Shown here piece by piece: positions 14,616 through 16,685 of a stretch of 16,685 nucleotides of DNA. Numbering within the stretch: position 1 is the first letter of the stretch; each line of letters begins with the position of its first letter. The notes below the pieces were generated by a model. That model was not told the DNA's origin. It saw only the letters and a program-made list of their open reading frames with translations, and ran no database searches. A program made the translations under genes and the position numbers. Origin of the DNA: Methylotenera sp. UBA6020 (lineage in GTDB: Bacteria; Pseudomonadota; Gammaproteobacteria; Burkholderiales; Methylophilaceae); assembly GCA_002429455.1 (NCBI GenBank), contig DIZU01000172.1, positions 6,166 to 22,850 on the forward strand, given 5' to 3'.

Positions 14616-15887
14616 TCAGGCAAAAGTATCGACCAGACCATTAGCTACACGCACTAGAGTATTTGTACTACCAGCTTTCCCCTCCTGCAATGCAGGTGTG
14701 TTGTTATTGAGCTGTGAACCCGGTTGACTTTGTGTAGCCTGCTGGAATTGCTGCTGCGACTGTGCACCCGTGCCGACATTGGCTTGACCAAGCTGAATGC
14801 CAGCTTCGCTCATTTTATCGCGTAAATTTGACATACCGTCTTCTAGCGCCCGCCGTACTTCAGCATTATCCGATAAAAATGTGGTATCCGCCTGGTCATT
14901 ATGAACATGAATCACCACTTGCAAAGGACCCAGGTCTGGCGGATTTAGTGTCAGCGTCGCAGATTGCTCACCAACCCCTACCATCCACACCACTTTCTGG
15001 CTGATGGCCTGATCCCAGCCGGACTTGCCCGGATAAGCATTAATCACATTGGTGCTGGCTGCCTGCTGCATAGACAAAGCAGTGTTAATTTGCGCTGCTG
15101 GCTGATAGCTGGCGGGCATTACCATCTCTTTGCTGGCACTGTCTTTGACGGCATTGAACATCAACTTGGCACCTGCTGATTCATCACCGGCGGCTTGTTT
15201 AGACACATTCGGCAACATCGCGTCCAACCAGCGCTCATGCTCTGAGGCCATGGTGCCATCCGGCAGAGCTATTGTTCCATCCTGCACAGCTTTAGCATCC
15301 ATGTCTGGTACATTGGCACTTTTACCTTGCGACAATGCATTGCTCAACACCGTATCCAGGCTCTGTTGCTTCGGTGTTGCTGCCTCTAGCGTAGAGGCCA
15401 GCTGCGAGTCAGCATTAGTCAAGGCTGGGGCTGAAGTAGCTGGCGTACTCGCTGGCGGTATAACATTCATCACTGGCTCTGGCGCTAATACTGGCATTAG
15501 CGTTGCTAGGGCAATCGCATTTGTATCCGTGGCAGCAACCTCTTCAGGCTTGGTGTCGACACTCTTCTTAGCGGTACGCAATGTCTTGGACTTGGGGTCA
15601 TGCTCAATCTGTTCACTTGTGTCTACGGTATCTGGCTGGCTATTGCTGGCACTATCTGGCTTATTTACGGCTTGCTTAGCCGCAGCTTGTTTAGCTTGGA
15701 TTTGCTTGGCTGAAGCTTGCTTGGCCTCGATTTGATTCTCTTGCACTTGCTTGGACAACATCGTCTGGAACGATGTATTCGGCTCGGCAGAAGCAGGTTT
15801 ATCGGCAGAAGTGTCGCCTTTTTTGGCAGCATCGGCCAAGCTCTTTAACGTTGTGGTTTGTGTCATTTGTAATGATAAATTTTGCAT
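14616..15887 (-). CDS. fliK: Flagellar hook-length control protein FliK
   Basis: FliK is the secreted molecular ruler that sets hook length and, through its C-terminal domain and FlhB, switches export from hook to filament substrates. The 423-residue protein has a low-complexity Ala/Ser/Thr/Gln-rich ruler region and a C-terminal Flg_hook domain at about residues 291-371 (WDQAISQKVVWMVGVGEQSATLTLNPPDLGPLQVVIHV, then RRALEDGMSNLRDKMSEAGIQL), followed by a Gln/Ser/Asn-rich tail. An AKQ pentapeptide repeat lies at residues 55-74. The frame can be extended to a TTG at 15902, but the ATG at 15887 has GGAG 9 nt upstream. It starts 90 bp after fliJ. Confidence 0.94.
   Translation of the reverse strand: MQNLSLQMTQTTTLKSLADAAKKGDTSADKPASAEPNTSFQTMLSKQVQENQIEAKQASAKQIQAKQAAAKQAVNKPDSASNSQPDTVDTSEQIEHDPKSKTLRTAKKSVDTKPEEVAATDTNAIALATLMPVLAPEPVMNVIPPASTPATSAPALTNADSQLASTLEAATPKQQSLDTVLSNALSQGKSANVPDMDAKAVQDGTIALPDGTMASEHERWLDAMLPNVSKQAAGDESAGAKLMFNAVKDSASKEMVMPASYQPAAQINTALSMQQAASTNVINAYPGKSGWDQAISQKVVWMVGVGEQSATLTLNPPDLGPLQVVIHVHNDQADTTFLSDNAEVRRALEDGMSNLRDKMSEAGIQLGQANVGTGAQSQQQFQQATQSQPGSQLNNNTPALQEGKAGSTNTLVRVANGLVDTFA
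15666..15725 (-). repeat. 15-bp tandem repeat in fliK
   Basis: Four units of 15 bp encode AKQAS, AKQIQ, AKQAA and AKQAV (FliK residues 55-74). The AKQ core is kept in every unit while codons vary (GCC AAG CAA, GCT AAA CAA, GCT AAG CAA). A further, degenerate copy may precede it (QVQENQIE). Each unit gain or loss would keep the frame and alter ruler length by five residues. Confidence 0.8.
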
Positions 15888-15896
15888 AATGCTTAA

Positions 15897-15900
15897 CTCC
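15897..15900 (-). promoter_or_regulatory. Shine-Dalgarno GGAG deciding the fliK start
   Basis: GGAG on the - strand is 9 nt upstream of the ATG at 15887. The upstream in-frame TTG at 15902 overlaps this site and has none of its own, which settles the start of FliK at 15887. Confidence 0.75.
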
Positions 15901-15977
15901 AAGAATTAACTGTTGCCGATATTCAAAGTACTTTTTCCTACTGCCTTTACCTAAACTGCCAAAACTAAATAACCCAT

Positions 15978-16427
15978 TTACGAACGCCCCGTTCTGCTGA
16001 TGCGCATGGCAAATTCATCCATCATTTTCTGGTCCTTCTTTTGCTCAACTTTAAGCGCACGACTGTCCGAGCGCTGTGATAACACTTCATAAGAAAGCTT
16101 TTTGCGCTGGCTTTCCTGCCAGACAGTGCGCTGGACTTTCACTTGCTGCTTTGCCGATTCAATCACTGTCTGCTGGCCGGCAATCGCCTGATCCAGCTTT
16201 CTAAAAAAGTTCTGAAAATTCTGATACACCTCAGCACCTATGCCAGTGGCCAGCAGCTTGTTGAAGTTATCGGTATATTCTTGTCGATATTCACGCAGCA
16301 AATCATGCTTACTCTGTGCCTCATCTACCATCTTCATAGCCTGTGCCAAGGCTTTGGCCGCAAGCTCCACTTCCTTGGCAGCGATATCCTTTAACATGCT
16401 CAATACATTGGTCGACTGCGTAGCCAT
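15978..16427 (-). CDS. fliJ: Flagellar export stalk protein FliJ
   Basis: FliJ is a small coiled-coil protein that sits in the centre of the FliI ATPase ring and links it to FlhA, and also escorts export chaperones. The 149-residue product is almost wholly helical and charged, with two long predicted coiled-coil stretches at about residues 10-60 and 72-140 (VELAAKALAQAMKMVDEAQSKHDLLREYRQEY, then VQRTVWQESQRKKLSYEVLSQR). Length matches E. coli FliJ (147). The ATG is preceded by AGAGATAAT and begins 26 bp after the fliI stop. Sequence conservation in this family is low, so the call rests on fold, length and its place between fliI and fliK. Confidence 0.9.
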   Translation of the reverse strand: MATQSTNVLSMLKDIAAKEVELAAKALAQAMKMVDEAQSKHDLLREYRQEYTDNFNKLLATGIGAEVYQNFQNFFRKLDQAIAGQQTVIESAKQQVKVQRTVWQESQRKKLSYEVLSQRSDSRALKVEQKKDQKMMDEFAMRISRTGRS

Positions 16428-16453
16428 ATTATCTCTATTTATTCAGCATTAAA

Positions 16454-16665
16454 TCAATTCAGCGCCAACCCATTAAGCACATGGGTAAGATGCTGAATGC
16501 TCTCATCTACACCGGCCCGCTCGGCAATACCCTGTTGCAGAAAATTCTCGATGCTGTCATGCCTGGCAATCGCCTGATCAAGCACCGCGTCACTGCCAGC
16601 TTCATAAGCCCCGACATTAATCAGGTCTACACTGCGCATATAACGAGAGTTAAGCTGCTTAAGCT
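16454..16665 (-). CDS. fliI: Flagellar export ATPase FliI, C-terminal fragment
   Basis: FliI is the F1-like ATPase that powers substrate unfolding and entry at the export gate. Only about the last 70 residues are present, containing the C-terminal helical domain pattern ELKQLNSRYMRSVDLINVGAYEAGSDAVLDQAI and FLQQGIAERAGVDESIQHL. The catalytic Walker motifs lie off the window. The frame is open upstream of the Met at 16639 and stops only inside bases 16666-16685, which are adapter sequence and not genome. The gene is therefore cut by the end of the sequence and not truncated in the organism. The join at 16665 is approximate by a base or two. Confidence 0.9.
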
Positions 16666-16685
16666 CTGTCTCTTATACACATACT
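16666..16685. other. Residual Nextera/Tn5 mosaic-end adapter at the sequence end
   Basis: The bases from 16666 read CTGTCTCTTATACACAT then ACT. The Tn5 mosaic end used in tagmentation libraries is CTGTCTCTTATACACATCT, so 17 bases match in a row and the last two match after one extra A. Its position at the extreme end of the sequence, interrupting fliI, fits untrimmed adapter rather than a transposon. It creates a false stop codon in fliI. Confidence 0.93.

Noticed and set aside
15130..15735. A 201-residue open frame on the + strand opposite fliK.
   Set aside because: It lies wholly antisense to a well-supported FliK, has no ribosome-binding site of note and no recognisable domain; its openness follows from the Ala/Ser/Gln-rich codons of fliK.
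16666..16685. A genuine Tn5-family transposon end.
   Set aside because: The match is to the engineered hyperactive mosaic end, it sits exactly at the sequence end and no transposon sequence follows; adapter carry-over is simpler.

Overview
The window is a flagellar locus from a Gram-negative bacterium. The P-ring and L-ring genes, a two-domain FlgJ with a muramidase-type C-terminus, and the gene order point to a betaproteobacterium. A Methylophilaceae-like methylotroph is my best guess, but that rests on remembered gene order and protein style, not on a search.

Layout. Positions 47-8936 (+ strand) carry the rod/hook/ring block flgE-flgF-flgG-flgH-flgI-flgJ, then flgK-flgL behind a well-matched FliA (sigma-28) promoter. 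A HAD-superfamily phosphatase gene (9143-9784, +) lies between the two flagellar blocks with no evident flagellar role. Positions 9806-16665 (- strand) carry the second block, transcribed fliI-fliJ-fliK-fliL-fliM-fliN-fliO-fliP-fliQ-fliR toward the middle of the window. The two blocks converge over a 21-bp gap near 9785-9805. flgE (47-1276) and all - strand genes except fliP and fliI are complete; fliI is cut by the end of the sequence.

How the genes work together. FliP, FliQ and FliR form the export gate, with FliO as its assembly factor. FliI is the export ATPase and FliJ its stalk. FliK measures hook length, FliM and FliN form the C-ring switch, and FliL supports the motor at the inner membrane. 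FlgF and FlgG are rod proteins, FlgE is the hook, FlgH and FlgI are the bushing rings, FlgJ caps the rod and digests peptidoglycan, and FlgK and FlgL join hook to filament.

Departures from the ordinary. (1) fliP carries a 156-bp in-frame insertion: a small palindromic, MITE-like element with perfect inverted repeats and a probable AATT target duplication, placed just upstream of the signal-peptide core. (2) fliP and flgK each contain one apparent extra base that breaks the reading frame. (3) The last 20 bases match the Nextera/Tn5 mosaic end with one extra base, so the sequence end is a library artefact, and the extra bases in flgK and fliP may be consensus errors too. (4) FliN has a tandem 18-residue N-terminal duplication and FliK a pentapeptide repeat tract. 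I saw no tRNA, rRNA, CRISPR array, complete insertion sequence or defence system.
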